DNA from: Raphanus sativus
Lineage: Eukaryota; Streptophyta; Magnoliopsida; Brassicales; Brassicaceae
DNA length: 64,000 bases
Direction: 5' to 3'
Assembly (NCBI RefSeq): GCF_000801105.2
Contig: NC_079516.1
Coordinates: 13,640,001 to 13,704,000, forward strand
Shown here: positions 47,081-63,985 of the stretch, one piece after another
How the letters are laid out: the number at the start of each line of letters is the position of its first letter
How positions within the stretch are numbered: position 1 is the stretch's first letter
Program-made: the position numbers and the translations under genes
Notes under the pieces: model-generated
What the model was told of the DNA's origin: nothing
What the model saw: only the letters and a program-made list of their open reading frames with translations
Database searches by the model: none

Positions 47081-48311
47081 TGAAAGTTTCTTGATAGAAC
47101 TTTCTGTTTCTATTTTAAAACCAGTTATGTTTTCAATAAAACCAATTCTGACCAGTGTAATTGGAGACGATCTCTTAACAGTTATCAAACATTGATCTTG
47201 CCAGTTTTTCTTTTCTTTTTTTTTTTTGATATTATTGATTTTACCAGTTATCTCTGATACAAAATGATGTTTGGGCTTTAATATAATGTGTCTTGAAATG
47301 TTGAATGTAATAACTCTATGACCAAAGTTTAACAAGCGAAAAGAAAAAGAAATTGAGAAATCTATCTGTTCAATTAAAACATGAACATTTTTGTTGAACT
47401 ACGTATTTCATTTATTTAATATATTATTTTATCAAATTAAATTAATATTAAATATAAATATGATTAAAAACTTAAATATCAATTATTTTAAAAAGATGGC
47501 AAATCAACATTTTTAAAGCTCTACCAAAATTTAATTTATGAAAAACATTTTAAAACTCTACAAAAATTGACACGTCTATATGAACTAGATTGCCAATCAA
47601 AACAAAACAAACTTACACATTATCATTCAAACTTTTCTTTTATTATGTTCAGTTATTTTCAGTCCACTAATAAATAAAATTATAACATCTAGCAACTATG
47701 TTTCTGAAGCTCCTTCTATATATTATCTCTTTAAAATATTATGGTTATTTTGACACCGTTTTTTTTTTTGAAATATAGGTTTATTCTAGAAAATTTCTTT
47801 ATTTTATTTTATTTTAAGGTCTAGTGTTCTAAATTGACTAGGCGGGTATGAACCAGAAACAATAATTTTTACCAAAAAAAAACCAGAAACAATAATGGAG
47901 TAAGCGGCATTATGAGGAATTAAGCAAGACCAAAGTGGTCGTCATCCCTCACAGCCTCGTCGAACAAGGTTTTGCGTACATCTAAAGTCATATCAATTAA
48001 TTGAAGAAAATACACAACGTGCTGAAAATATACTAATTTGTATTTTACTATCTATATACAGTATTATTCAAGTTTGGGTGAAACATGAAGTGTTATGGCA
48101 TGAAATAAAAGACCATCTGAAGATTCTGAACACGTTTTGCGATTATGTGTCCTGGGAAGCGAGCACGTAGGGACCTACTATACATAAAAAATCTTAAAAC
48201 TTATTTTTTTAGTCAATGAAATGTTAAAAATGTTGATAATAATTTCATTTGCTCAATAAAAGTGCTCTTGACTTGTCTCTCTTTCTTTCCTCTGTCAAGA
48301 CTCTCAAAACT
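47081..48311. other. CPK12-A 3' UTR and CPK12-B promoter
   Basis: The 3' UTR of copy A runs to about 47300. AT-rich DNA follows. From about 48110 the sequence matches the region upstream of copy A (CTGAACACGTTTTGC, GGAAGCGAGCACGTAG, CCTACTATACATAAAAA), so the promoter was duplicated with the gene. Confidence 0.65.
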
Positions 48312-50345
<2,034 letters not shown>

Positions 50346-50868
50346 GCAGTGTAATTGGAATCAAGCTCTTAATGATTATCAAACATTGATCTCACCATTT
50401 CCCAGAGGTTTAGCTCTCTGGTACAAAATGATACTTGGCCTTTTAATATAATGTGTCTTGAACTGTTTGACATCAATAAATAATTTACCATAACAGTTTA
50501 ACCAGTGAAAACAAAAAGAAATTGAGAAACTATAACTTAAAAGAGAGATAAAACCTTTTATATTAAGTGTGGGGGAAAAGATTAGTTTGTCTTCTTCTTT
50601 CTCAGTGATAACTTCTTATATGTTAACCTTTTTGTAATGAGAGAATGTTCAACAAGTTTTTGTGTTACATCCAAAGTCATATCAATTATTTTTGAAGAAA
50701 AATACACAACGTGCTGAAAATATATAATCTATACTTTTTGTCATATAAAATTCAAGTTTAAATAAAACACGCAATCTTCTGATATCTTGAAATGAGATCT
50801 TCTGACCATGTTTTTGCCATTATCATGTCTGCATTCTATAGCTTACAACTCACCAAACTAATAACGTA

Positions 50869-51521
50869 TCTATATTATTAAAACTCAAATACATTTCAGT
50901 AATATATTCTATTTTCATATTTTTTTACCAATTATTACATCACTTAGAATTAATCTATATTATTAAATTAAACTATTTTTGATAATTCTTTTTATTTATA
51001 GATTTAGATTTCATTTTATTTAAAGATTTACCCACTAGATTTAGAATAAACTAAATATTTCTTTTATACTTTCTTTTTTCTTACAGATTTTACCACATAA
51101 TTTAAAATAAATTTAAAATAATTAATTGCAATTGCAAAGCTTATCTAACCGGATCAATATTCATATATTAACCGTTAATCGTTTTAATTAAANNNNNNNN
51201 NNNNNNNNNNNNNNNNNNNNNNNNNNNNNNNNNNNNNNNNNNNNNNNNNNNNNNNNNNNNNNNNNNNNNNNNNNNNNNNNNNNNNNNNNNNNGAATGGTA
51301 CAATTACATCAAATTACATGTAGTTATAAATTTTTAGATATAATATTATGTACAGATAAAAAATTATTATCAAACATCTATATTTTAAAATAATATATTT
51401 TGTTCTAAATGTAATTTATAAAACATAAAAATACATGTGTATTTTATAAAATTAGTGGTTGTGGTTTATGAGTTTACATCGACTACAAATTAAGTCAAAC
51501 ACGGCATATATCAAGTTCTAG
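50869..51521 (+). mobile_element. Candidate Helitron containing the assembly gap
   Basis: A TC start followed by TATATTATTAAAACTCAAATAC at 50869, preceded by A, is a typical Brassicaceae Helitron 5' end. A CTAG followed by T at 51518-51521 could be its 3' end, but no clear GC hairpin precedes it. The 100-N gap prevents a full check. Confidence 0.4.
51193..51292. other. Assembly gap, 100 N
   Basis: Exactly 100 unknown bases, the usual placeholder for a gap of unknown size. Real DNA length here may differ, and more CPK12-type sequence could be hidden. Confidence 0.99.
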
Positions 51522-51828
51522 TTATATATAAAAAATATTTACTTAATGTTTTTGGTCAATGAAATGTTCAATTAATTCATATATATCTGTAACAGCTAAT
51601 AACTATTAGTTGACAACATATTCCACCTAAAACAACCAAGTCAAGCAATGAATATTTACTTGCAATTGTTCATTTAATGTGAAACGAAAAAACAAAAACT
51701 CAAAGTGAAGCTATTTCAATAAAAGTAGTCTTTAAACTTCCCTCTCTTCAATGCCTCCAAATCAGTTTCTTTCCTCATTGTTTTCATCTTCCTCTGTTTA
51801 AAAAAAAAACTCAGATTCTCAAAAAACT

Positions 51829-54139
<2,311 letters not shown>

Positions 54140-55066
54140 TCAAACTTTTCAATTTACTGAGTTTTTCTTTATATAACTTTCTGTTTCTGTTTTAAAACCA
54201 GTTATGTTTTCAATTTAAAAAAAAAACAATCATGACTAGTTTAATTGGAATTAAACTCTTCCCATTATCAATGAACTTAGCATGAGAGAGAAAACTGAAA
54301 TAGGAATCACAGAGTACAATGCAACCTTGTCGATTGCTAGGAGAAACAGATAAAGAGTTGATTCAACAGATTGATGCAGAAGAGGGACAAAGCTCTCTAG
54401 AAGACAACAGTGTCAAGCATGGTACCTAGCGTCTGAACATTGTTGGATGACATCAAGTTGGAAACATGTTCTTCCAGATGCTTCTTTGTCTTGTCTTCCC
54501 ACATTCACTATCGCCAGTTTCTCTGGTGACAACTCGTCCTCCTCTTGTACCGCCTTGTTAGCAGCCAAGTTCAACATTTCCTGAGAGAGACACATATGTT
54601 CATCAAAGAGCATACATAGTCGGAACCAAACTACAGTACATAGATTCGTGAGCCTAATATACACAATCTACCATGCAAAGCCAACTACAACAAGGCATTA
54701 GACAGAAGAAGTAAACATTCTCTCTAGTGTATTATGAGCCCATTATAAAGTCTGGAAGAAACAGAAAACGACAAAAACTATTGAGATTGACTAGACACAG
54801 GGTATAGGACACAAGGAGTGATACTGAGCCATTAATACAGTAAGTAATACATAGACCAAGTATCATCAACAAAGCAAAACACTAGACACCTGTTGAGTAT
54901 TAATATCAACACCAGAAAGTTTTCTTTATTAACAAGACACATGTAACACATAAGTTTTCAATAAATCTCAGTTACTGCAACTTACAGAGAAATAAACAAA
55001 CAAACAAAAAAATGTCAACAGCAACTTAAAGATGCACGCTGTTTCAAACTGAGTTTTTTTGTTGGA
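54140..55066. other. Spacer between convergent genes
   Basis: CPK12-C 3' UTR on the left and the 3' UTR of the minus-strand gene on the right. A minus-strand frame near 54413-54664 shows nothing I recognise. Confidence 0.45.
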
Positions 55067-57363
55067 TTAGGCTTTGATGTGAGGTAGAAGCTTGGTGAGG
55101 AGGACTCCAGATTCGATGCTGTTTCCTATCTTAAAGACTTTGAAATCTGGAACGTCAACGAAGTACTCTTGCTCGCTCCACCTTTTGAAATCCGCGAGGG
55201 AGTATGGTCCATTTGTTTGTCCTTTAGGTAACTCATAGCACCACATCTTCTTCTTTGGATCACACTTCTTTAGGTAGGCTGCATTGTTATTGTCCTCCTC
55301 TTCATCATCATCGCTCAGTTCAATAATCTCTGGTGGGTTTGGTTGAGCTTGAGCTTGAGGTTGAACACTGATAGAGTCCTCCTTCTGTGTGATGATGCTG
55401 TCTTCTAGCAGTGGTTTCTCCTCCACATCTTCAAGTAGATCTTTGTCACCTGCAAAATAATACACACAAACCAAGGGTCTAGATCAGTTCCAGAGTGTTT
55501 CACTATGAAAGAAAACAAACAAGTCAGAAGGTAATGGTTCAATCTAGCTAGCAAAACAACAATCACAAAACGATAATGGTGTGTAAAGAGACATTCATCT
55601 TGATCAATCGTTCAATCAGAACAAGTTTAAGCAAAGGCAAGGATGCGGGACTTACGTGCAGAAGCAGCCCGTGGTGGTTGGTCTTCTTCATCACGGAGCT
55701 TGGGAGTTTCAATGGATACCTCAGTGTTTGCTTCCATGAGGTCATCTTCGACCTTGACATCCGGTTCAAGCTCCTCTGCAAGCTCAGGTTCAGGTTCAAG
55801 CTCCTCTGCAACAACTTCCGGTGAATCTGGTGCAACAACAACAAGTTCTCTCTCTTCCGCATCCTCCTTCACATCATCATCATCTACACGTTCAGGTTCA
55901 AGCTCTTCTGCAATAACTTCAGGAACTTCAAGCAATAGCCTTGACTTTTCTTCCGGATTGCTTAGAAGTTCCCTTCTGTCCAGATACTGAGATAGTGTAC
56001 TAAGAAGTCAAGACAATAAACAGCATAAAAGTGTGTCTCGCCTCAATATACAATACTAATAGTAATGCCTTAAAGGAAAAAGGATATTCTCTCTTCCATC
56101 CCTTTTCACTGGCTTGATTGATTTTCCTTTTTAACAACACAAGTTCTCTTGCAATCCACTAAAAACACATCCACCAAAAAAAAAGTCTAGAGTTTTAGTT
56201 GATAGAATTTGAGGTAATGTTATTTGATTAAATCATATCGAATAAAGAGAGCAAAGCTAGCAAACATACATGTTTTGTCACATCTTCATGCAAACTTCTA
56301 ACTTTTTCTTCCATATCCACCTGTCCATGATAAGTCAGAAGCATTGGAATAAGAAACTAAAGTGAGCAAGTTGAAGCTATAACAGTTTTACTAGAGCAAG
56401 CTTTCTTCACATCAAAAAATTAAGAAACTTACAATTGTAAGTCTCTTCACAGACCCATTCTTCATTCTCTGATTCAACTCTTCACATTCCTCCTGCCAAA
56501 AGTTAACCAAAAAAGGCTATGAGAGATAATAAACAGGTAGCAGCAGTATATGTCATGTAAAACCTATAAGATACCACCTGAGTGAAGTCCTCATCTGACA
56601 GGGAAGAGGAAGCAACATCTTTAAGATAGTCACAATAGTTTGTAACCTGCAGAAAGTGACCATCAATTGGATTCCACTCCTTCACACCTAAGATAAACAC
56701 AAAAGAGATTCACAAATGAATCAAAACTCAATCTCAAAACAGGATTCATATGAGAAAAAGCTTACCAGTCACTTGAACAAGCTGATGACAAGGATTCTTG
56801 ATCTTCACGAAAGTTCCCAACACTTTACCCTCAAACGTTTCACACGTCTTAGCTAGCTCCTCAACTAAACTCTTCCTCAAATACAAAAGCTTAACGTTAT
56901 CCCTAACTATAGCAGCAATGCTCCCTCTAGGCTTCTCCACAACCTTATCTGATAACAAAGCCAATCTCTGCTTCTTATCCTCCTCCTCCTCGGAGCTGTA
57001 CAAAAGATAATTAAAGTCTCCATCCTCCTGATTCTCAACGTAATGCTTAGCTACCAGATCAGAGAGCTTGGCTGTGTTAACCTTCTGACACCCAAAAAGC
57101 AAACTCAGCTTCTCATCGCAAGCTACTACCTTTGTCTTCTTCCTCTTCTTCGTTGCCGTCTTCAGAGGATGCGTTAGCTCGCGAATGTACTTCCTCACAA
57201 TGTCTGTAGCATCGTACTCGGAGATCTTGTTTGTGGTGTCTCTACCAAGCGACTCGAGAAAGTTCATCAGATTCTTCGAACCCCATCCTTCAAAGACCAG
57301 ACTTTTGGGTTTTCTCGACCTCTTTCTGCTCCAAGGTTTCGCCTTTTCGATGTGATCCTCCAT
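55067..57363 (-). CDS. SWIB / Plus-3 / GYF domain protein
   Basis: Seven exons on the minus strand: 57363-56766, 56687-56578, 56492-56433, 56320-56270, 56158-56057, 55986-55656, 55449-55067, together 544 residues. The N-terminal part has a SWIB/MDM2-type fold (LVFEGWGSKNLMNFLESLGR, then DATDIVRKYIRELTHPLK). Next is a Plus-3 domain (GTFVKIKNPCHQLVQVTG to ASEKGWKREYPFS and YLDRRELLSNPEEK). An acidic linker with EELEPE repeats follows. A GYF domain ends the protein (MWCYELPKGQTNGPYSLADF, KRWSEQEYF). Plus-3 domains bind single-stranded nucleic acid or phospho-CTD partners; GYF binds proline-rich peptides. Together they suggest a nuclear transcription or chromatin adaptor. Arabidopsis At5g23480 matches by position. 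The exon 5/6 joint (FKALLL-YLD) is the least certain splice. Confidence 0.9.
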
Positions 57364-57381
57364 TTTAGTTGTTGTAATACC

Positions 57382-57410
57382 CTGTCAAGTTACAAAGGTT
57401 GTAGCTTTCT

Positions 57411-57447
<37 letters not shown>

Positions 57448-57502
57448 AAAGGTTGGAACTTTAAACCCTAATTTTAGAAATTGACGTCGAAACGTTTGTT
57501 AC
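57382..57502 (-). promoter_or_regulatory. 5' UTR intron with (ATC)n microsatellite and telo-box
   Basis: A leader intron (donor at 57502, acceptor at 57382) lies before the SWIB gene ATG. It holds 12 TGA/ATC repeats at about 57411-57447 and AAACCCTAA, a telo-box, at 57463-57471. Confidence 0.6.
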
Positions 57503-57599
57503 CTCGGAGAAGGGTTTTACGGAGAGGTTGAGCTGAGGTGGAATGTTTGATCCGGAGGAGGAGTTGAAGGAGGACGGAGCGAGAGAGAAGTGGCGAGTG

Positions 57600-58940
57600 A
57601 CGCAAGGCAGTGACTGGGGGGAGTCTAGTTGGAGTAGTGAAGAAGATGAATCAGTTTTTTTTTTTTTGCGGCATTTTGGATTTTTATTCGATTTATTGTT
57701 TTTTTTAATCGGATTTTGTTGTAGTGTTATTGGGCTTGGGCCTTATTATTCTTAAAAGGAAGATGAAGTTACAAGATTTGTTGTAGTGTTTTTCGGCCTG
57801 GGCCTTTTTAAAACCCGATTTATTTTATTTTGATGGTCAAAGGATTTTGCTCACGTCTTAGTCTTGCTGTATATAGTATGAAATTGCAATGAATATTCCA
57901 TCCAGAAATTGCATCATTTGTATATATAATTCGAGATTTTATTTAACTAACACAAAAACAATAATGGCTTTTATAAAGTAGAGGATTCTCTTTTAACAAT
58001 TCTTATACATGAAGCTACACTTCTGGTCGAATTGTATCTTACATTGAACGTATATATAACTTTTTACTTATAATTATTGTATGACATCTTTATGGGAATG
58101 GTCCCCTTCGAGAAGAACCATCTTACCGTCTACAAACTTCTTCCACTAATCCTTCTCTAATCATTCTTTTGATTAATGATAAAGTTATTACTAAGCTAAG
58201 CTATCAACTGACATAACATCGTCGTTTCTCTAAAAGTTAACTAGTTTTAATTGAGCTAGTAAACATATTGACTAATCTAAAAGCATTGTTAAGAGTTGTA
58301 TTTGTTTGTCACACAATTCAGAATGTTCGGAGGGATCTAATAGTAGCAGCAAACAAGACCTGGTAAACTCAAGCCCTAGTAGTTCATCACCAATATCCAT
58401 TATCATGTTTTTTCTTCTTCTAAATTTGGTATATCTGTGGTTGACTTTCTTATTAGTTCTTATAGCTATTCTTTCAAAATATTACTTTTTTATGTCTCGT
58501 GTTTTTTACAATAATATAAATAAATACATCAGCAAATGATTTTCAAAAGGGTAGGGAGATTTTATGTTTAACGTAGAAAACAAGAAAAAAAATGGTCATG
58601 TTTTATGTTCTAAGCTACTATCGTAAATCTTATATATGTTAATTAGATAAACTTCTTATAAATGGTCCTCCCTATTATAAGTGTACAATAAATAATTGAA
58701 TCAAATTAATATATAAACTCAAATCTAACAACTGGAAATGAAAACATTATACTTGAATTAAAATTAGTAAAGGGAATATTAGATTTATTTTGCAGATAAC
58801 GAAATGAAGAGGATAAAATGGGTGGATAAAATATAGAAACATAAATTAAAGTTAAAAGAAATTTGACAAAAAAAGTTAAAAGAAATTAAAATAATAGCGA
58901 TGAGAGAAATGAAATAAAATATATTAAAATATTGGAAATA
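57600..58940. other. Divergent intergenic region
   Basis: Promoter side of both the SWIB gene and LCBK1. Two GGGCTTGGGCC/GGCCTGGGCC site II-like clusters lie at about 57732 and 57797. The rest is AT-rich, with no gene seen. Confidence 0.45.
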
Positions 58941-59300
58941 AAAGTCCAATAAAGGCTATGTATAGTCGTAATCAAATCGCGAATCTAACAGACTCGACTC
59001 ATCTCCGCCATCATCGTCTTCTTCTCAGATCCTCCGATCCGGCGTCGTTTCATCACTTCTCCGCCGAGAAACTAAAGGTAAGGAACGAAATAGCTAATAA
59101 GCAGCTCTCTCTCTCTCTCTTTTGGTTAAGCGACGATTAGTCTCCAGATTCATTGATTGGATTACGGTCAAACGCTGAATCGATCCTTTGGTACGAATCT
59201 TCTTATAGGAACGAAAGCTTCGGAATCGCGTAATCGGATCCGATAATGGTTTCGCTGCTTTGATCATCTCTCGAATCGTTCCGATTTAGCTTTCACGGAT
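58941..59300 (+). promoter_or_regulatory. LCBK1 5' leader with intron
   Basis: Leader exon to 59077, intron 59078-59208 (AAAG/GTAAGG to TTATAG) with a CT tract, then leader to the ATG at 59301. Confidence 0.6.
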
Positions 59301-62300
59301 ATGCAGAAGAGTGGCGTGCATCGGACTCCTTCTCTAAAAGTATCCGTCCCTCAGGGACAACAACAGTCACTCAGACGCTTAGGACTCTGCTCTCAGATCG
59401 CCACGGGAGGATCTCAGCAGTCTTCCCCCGTCGTGTTCCCCGAGAAGCGTGGCAAGAAGATTAAGGCCGCGTCTTCGCCAGAGGAGAAAGCAAAAGCTGA
59501 TGAGCATCGGATTGATATAGGTGGAGGAGGAGATGAGAAGTCTGATTTGTTAGGTAGTCTTGTTTACTCAGGGAAGCTTTTGTTGGATAAGAGAGGGAAA
59601 GATGATGCCGCTGACGTGTTTAACAAGAAAGCAGTTGATGCAAGGCTTACTAGGAGAGCTTTGGTTTGGGCCTCTAACGTGCTACAGCTTGATGATGTTG
59701 TCTCGGTATAGTTTTTTTCTTTTTATTCTTGAAATCCTGGAGTAGTACACTTACAGAGTCAAGAAACTTATCTATGCTATTTTTTTGACAGTTGACGTAC
59801 AATGTCGGTCTCAAGCATTTCACCGTGCATGCTTATCCTGTTGGTAAAGGTTGCTTCACGAAACCGAAGAGAAGCCGTAAAGATTTCCGTTTTATCGCAC
59901 CTACTGTGGAAGAAGCTGTTCAGTGGGTGGCTAGTTTTGCAGATCAGCAGTTGTTTATCAACTGTTTGCCGCATCCTTTAGTCTCTAAGAAGAAACAGGG
60001 TTCGTCTGAATTGTTTTCGGTCCCTATTGATACTCCTCCTGAGTTGGTCTTCAGGTGTAAGAGTGCACCTAAGATGCTTGTCATATTGAACCCTAGGTCA
60101 GGGCATGGACGATCTATCAGAGTTTTTAATGATGTAGTGGAGCCAATTTTTAAGGTAACCCTTATCCATCTTTGTTTTATTTTGGATGTTGTAGCTGTAG
60201 TCTACATCATGACATATTATGGAACTTTCTTTAAATAATTGATTTTTAAACTCTCACAGCTGGCCGGGATTAAGATGGAGGTTGTCAAAACGAATAAAGC
60301 GGGTCATGCGAGAGAGTTGGCTTCAACTGTCGACATTAGTTTATGCTCAGACGGTACCTATGCTTGGTCTATCACTTAATGATATGATTTACACGTATCG
60401 GCTTCTAATATGTGTATTTTCATCTTATATTTCTATTATTACTTATGAGATCTTGATAATTCTTCCAGGTATCATTTGTGTTGGAGGTGACGGAATCATC
60501 AATGAGGTGTGATAGTTAGCTTTTCTAAAATATGCTCATTGGTTTTATATTTTCTTTAGGAGTTAAGCTCGAGAATTTGCTGTTCATGTTATACCAAACT
60601 GATATTTCTTAATCTTATATGCTCTGTTACTTGCCCAAGTGGACCTTTATGGATTTGCTGTTCATGTTAATTTTTCTGAACCAAGTTTGTATTGAAGCGG
60701 ACCTTTATGGATTTGTTTCAGCGTGTTACACGCCACTTTGCAAGCATGCTGAATCATTTTAAGAGTTTAGTAACTCATATCCTCAGGAGCGAGGGCTTTG
60801 GGATGCATCTTATAGGGAATTACTTGCTCGAGTGAAACACATGAGAATGTTCTTTGTTAATTTTTCATTCAGTGTAGAACTCTCTAGGTAGATTAAGATG
60901 CATGGAAAATAGAGCCCTTGATTTTAACCTCTCCTACATTCTATTTATTTTAAATGAACTTCCATCTCATTGCCTGTCCTGTTCCAATGTTGCAGGTTCT
61001 TAATGGTCTACTTACCCGAAACAATCAGAAAGAAGGAGTTTCTATCCCAATTGGAATAGTTCCTGCTGGCTCTGATAACTCGTTAGTTTGGACTGTTCTT
61101 GGTGTTAGAGATCCTATTTCTGCAGCACTCTCTATTGTGAAGGTAATTTGAGCTCTGAATGGCTAGCAACATTATTTGTTCTCTGCGCAATTTATCTTTT
61201 CTCAGCTCAAAGGAATTTTGTTGGTTTAGGGTGGCCTAACAGCTACTGATGTATTTGCTGTTGAATGGATTCATACGGGTGTAGTACACTTTGGAATGAC
61301 TGTCTCCTACTATGGTTTTGTTAGCGATGGTAAGTGAGAATACCTGTGTGCGTTGTCTTGTTAGAGCTTCCATTAATGAATAGTTTATCAGGTGTGATCA
61401 GTTATGGTTATGTAATCTAGCTTCTTTGTTCTTGCAAAAAAAAAAAGCTTCTTTGTTCTTGCAAAAAAAAAAAGCTTCTTTGTTCATTCCAGTGTCTGCA
61501 ACTGTTTGTATCTTGCATGCATTTTAGGGGTTAATTCTAGTTTATTTTTAAACAGTCAATTGTCACATTCGATCGATTCCTAATACGCTTGCTTGTCATA
61601 AAATCCTAAGCATTGTCAGAATATGCATTACTCTTTTCGAATGATGAATTTGGAAGATGAAAAATCGTTTATTCTTCTAGCATACTGTGGTTAACATAAA
61701 ACACACTGAACTCGTGCAAACTGCTGGAAATGTCTGTACATTTCATTTACGGTTCTCACTTGTGTTTGAGCTATGGATACTATTTCGTGTTTGAGCTATA
61801 CCAGTACTTTCATGTTGTTTAATATTCGTCGCCTTCGCTTGCTTTACCTAAAATTCATGGGGTTTTAAACTGTTCTGTCATTAATTATTTGCAGTTTTGG
61901 AGCTCTCCGAGAAATATCAAAAACGCTTTGGTCCTATGCGTTATTTAGTAGCTGGATTTCTCAAGTTCATGTGTTTGCCAAAGTACAGCTACGAAGTGGA
62001 ATATCTTCCGGCGCAAAAAGAGGACCCAGAAGGCAAAACCAGACTTGAAAGGGAAGTTGTTGATGTGCAAGATCTCTACACGGATGTAATGAGGAGATCA
62101 AGCAGAGAAGGATTGCCTAGAGCCTCCAGTTTATCAAGTATCGACTCTATAATGTCCCCAAGCGCAGGCGAACTAGACACATGTAGCAGCACACATGCCA
62201 GCGCCGAGCCATCTGAATATGTTCGTGGAATAGATCCTAAAATGAAGCGCATGTCCTCTGGCAGAAGAGATGTCGCAGCTGAGCCAGAGGTTATTCATCC

Positions 62301-63067
62301 TCAAGGACAGTCAACAACTCCTAGCTGGCCAAGGACAAGGTCAAAGTCAAGATCGGATAAAGGATGGATGGGGTTAACATCCGTGCAGGATCCTCCTCCA
62401 ACTAGAAGTTCATGGGGAAACACCGGTGCCCACGACAGAGAAGATATTTCATCTACTGTATCCGACCCGGGTCCGATCTGGGATACGGGACCCAAATGGG
62501 ACAGCGAACCATCTGCTTGGGATGTAGAGAACTCGATCGAGCTGCCAGGTCCTCCGGAGGATATAGAGACAGGACTGCGGAATCAAAGCATGACACCGAG
62601 ATTCGAAAATAAATGGGTTGCTAGAAAAGGACATTTCCTTGGGATCATGGTGTGTAACCACGCTTGTCGGACCGTGCAAAGCTCCCAAGTCGTGGCTCCC
62701 AATTCAGAACATGACGATGGTACAATGGACATGCTATTGGTTCACGGGTGTGGAAGACTGAGGTTGATTAGGTTTTTTATCCTTCTGCAAACCGGTCGAC
62801 ACCTTTCGCTTCCATACGTCGAGTGTGTAAAGGTAAATCTTTTTTCTTCCTTGTGCTAGTGTTAAAGCCTAGACGAGAGAGTATGGTTTGATCAAAATGC
62901 AATTGAAAAAATTGAATCAGGTGAAGTCGGTGAAGATAAAGGCGGGAAAACAGACGCATGACAGTTGTGGTATAGACGGAGAGCTGTTTGCGTTGAATGG
63001 AGAAGTGATATCGACGATGCTACCGGAACAATGTAGATTGATCGGTAATGCTCCTGAACGACATTAG
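59301..63067 (+). CDS. LCBK1: Sphingoid long-chain base kinase LCBK1
   Basis: Exons 59301-59705, 59792-60154, 60260-60353, 60469-60506, 60996-61142, 61230-61329, 61895-62832 and 62921-63067, 743 residues. The enzyme phosphorylates sphingosine-type bases with ATP to long-chain base 1-phosphates, signals in stomatal and stress responses. The lipid-kinase (DAGK_cat) domain shows KMLVILNPRSGHGRS, the nucleotide-binding VGGDGIINEVLNGLL and IPIGIVPAGSDNSLVWT. A PH-like N-terminal region (YNVGLKHFTVHAYPVG) precedes it. The large exon 7 inserts a Ser/Pro/Trp-rich stretch with WDTGPKWDS and SSWGNTG, typical of this subfamily, before the C-terminal half ending LPEQCRLIGNAPERH. No defect seen. Corresponds to At5g23450. 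Confidence 0.95.
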
Positions 63068-63620
63068 TAGTTATATTAAAATCTCATCAAATTATGTGGA
63101 TGGAAAGAGAAGAGTCCAGGTGGTTGTCTATAGGTTTCTTTTTTTGTTGGGGTGTGGTCTTTGATCTGGTCGGCGGCGTCAATAGCTCTGTGGCAAGAGG
63201 AATAACATATTGTGATCACCGTGAGACACCATCCTTCCCTTTTGTAACCCATAAGTTCCCTAATACCCTGAACCTTTTGTATATTCTTTTACCCTTTTCT
63301 TCATGTGTGTTTTGAAATATATATAGATATGTACCATAAAACATGGGTTATCCGACAATGGTTCGCGTGTTTCGCTTGAATTTGTCAACCGATTTGGTTA
63401 TCATACACATTGGTAGTGAGTGATCTCACATCTGTATGCCAAAGCCAGTAAACACTTGTAACATGAAAAGATATCATCTTTGCACTTTATATTCTGCAGC
63501 AGCAGCATTCCTATCAGCCGCACGTTCCTGATCCCGTGAAATTTATCGCATTGTCTTTTTCGAGGGACACGTGTGTCTAAGTATTCACTCTTATCCATTT
63601 AATTTCCTAAACCTTTTTAT
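63068..63620. other. LCBK1 3' flank
   Basis: 3' UTR and intergenic DNA. No gene recognised. Confidence 0.45.
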
Positions 63621-63759
63621 TAGTGTATCACTTTTATAGCTTTTATTACAGAACAGCAGAGAAAACGAAACAGTTGTTTATTTTTCCCGACAGATTGATT
63701 CCACTTTCCCAAATCTTCTACCAAACACACATATTCTCCTCTCTCAGCGGCACTCAGGT

Positions 63760-63835
63760 ATGAGTAGCCCCATCGCTTTGTCACCGTCGTTCTCCGCCGC
63801 CGTTCTCCCTCCGTCCTCACACGGCGCCCCCATTT
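63760..63835 (+). pseudogene. Possible truncated start of a plastid-targeted protein
   Basis: A pyrimidine-rich leader-like stretch ends at ATG 63760. The frame reads MSSPIALSPSFSAAVLPPSS then HGAPIS: rich in Ser, Ala and Pro, with no acidic residues, like a chloroplast transit peptide. After about 25 codons it runs into the copied SWIB/Plus-3/GYF sequence and stops. The Arabidopsis neighbour of LCBK1 is, from memory, a ferredoxin-thioredoxin reductase subunit gene (At5g23440), which fits a plastid protein, but I cannot confirm identity. Confidence 0.35.
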
Positions 63836-63985
63836 CTCTGGATCACACTTCTGTAGGTAAGCTGCATTTTCATTGTCCTCCTCTTCGTCATCATCGCTTA
63901 GTTCAATAATCTCTGGTGGGTTTGGTTTAGCTTGAGCTTGAGGTTGGACATTGATAGAGTCCTCCTTCTGTGTGATGATGTTGCT
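63836..63985 (-). pseudogene. Partial copy of the SWIB/Plus-3/GYF gene (acidic linker before GYF)
   Basis: About 150 bases match 55255-55405 at high identity: IITQKEDSI, VQPQAQA, PNPPEIIELSDDDEEED and NAAYLQKCDP. The copy stops just before the GYF core (MWCYELP is absent) and is joined to unrelated sequence at 63836 and again at about 63983. It is a duplicated gene fragment, 8.5 kb from its source and in the same orientation. Confidence 0.8.

Larger units (their letters stand above)
50346..51828. other. Spacer between CPK12-B and CPK12-C
   Basis: Copy B 3' UTR to about 50500, AT-rich DNA, a candidate Helitron (50869-51521) broken by an assembly gap, and the copy C promoter. GTCAATGAAATGTT and CAATAAAAGTAGTCTT near 51550 and 51718 are shared with the other promoters. 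Confidence 0.5.

Noticed and set aside
58306..58539. 77-codon frame with a hydrophobic stretch
   Set aside because: It starts with TTG, has no recognised similarity and lies in AT-rich DNA where hydrophobic frames arise by chance.
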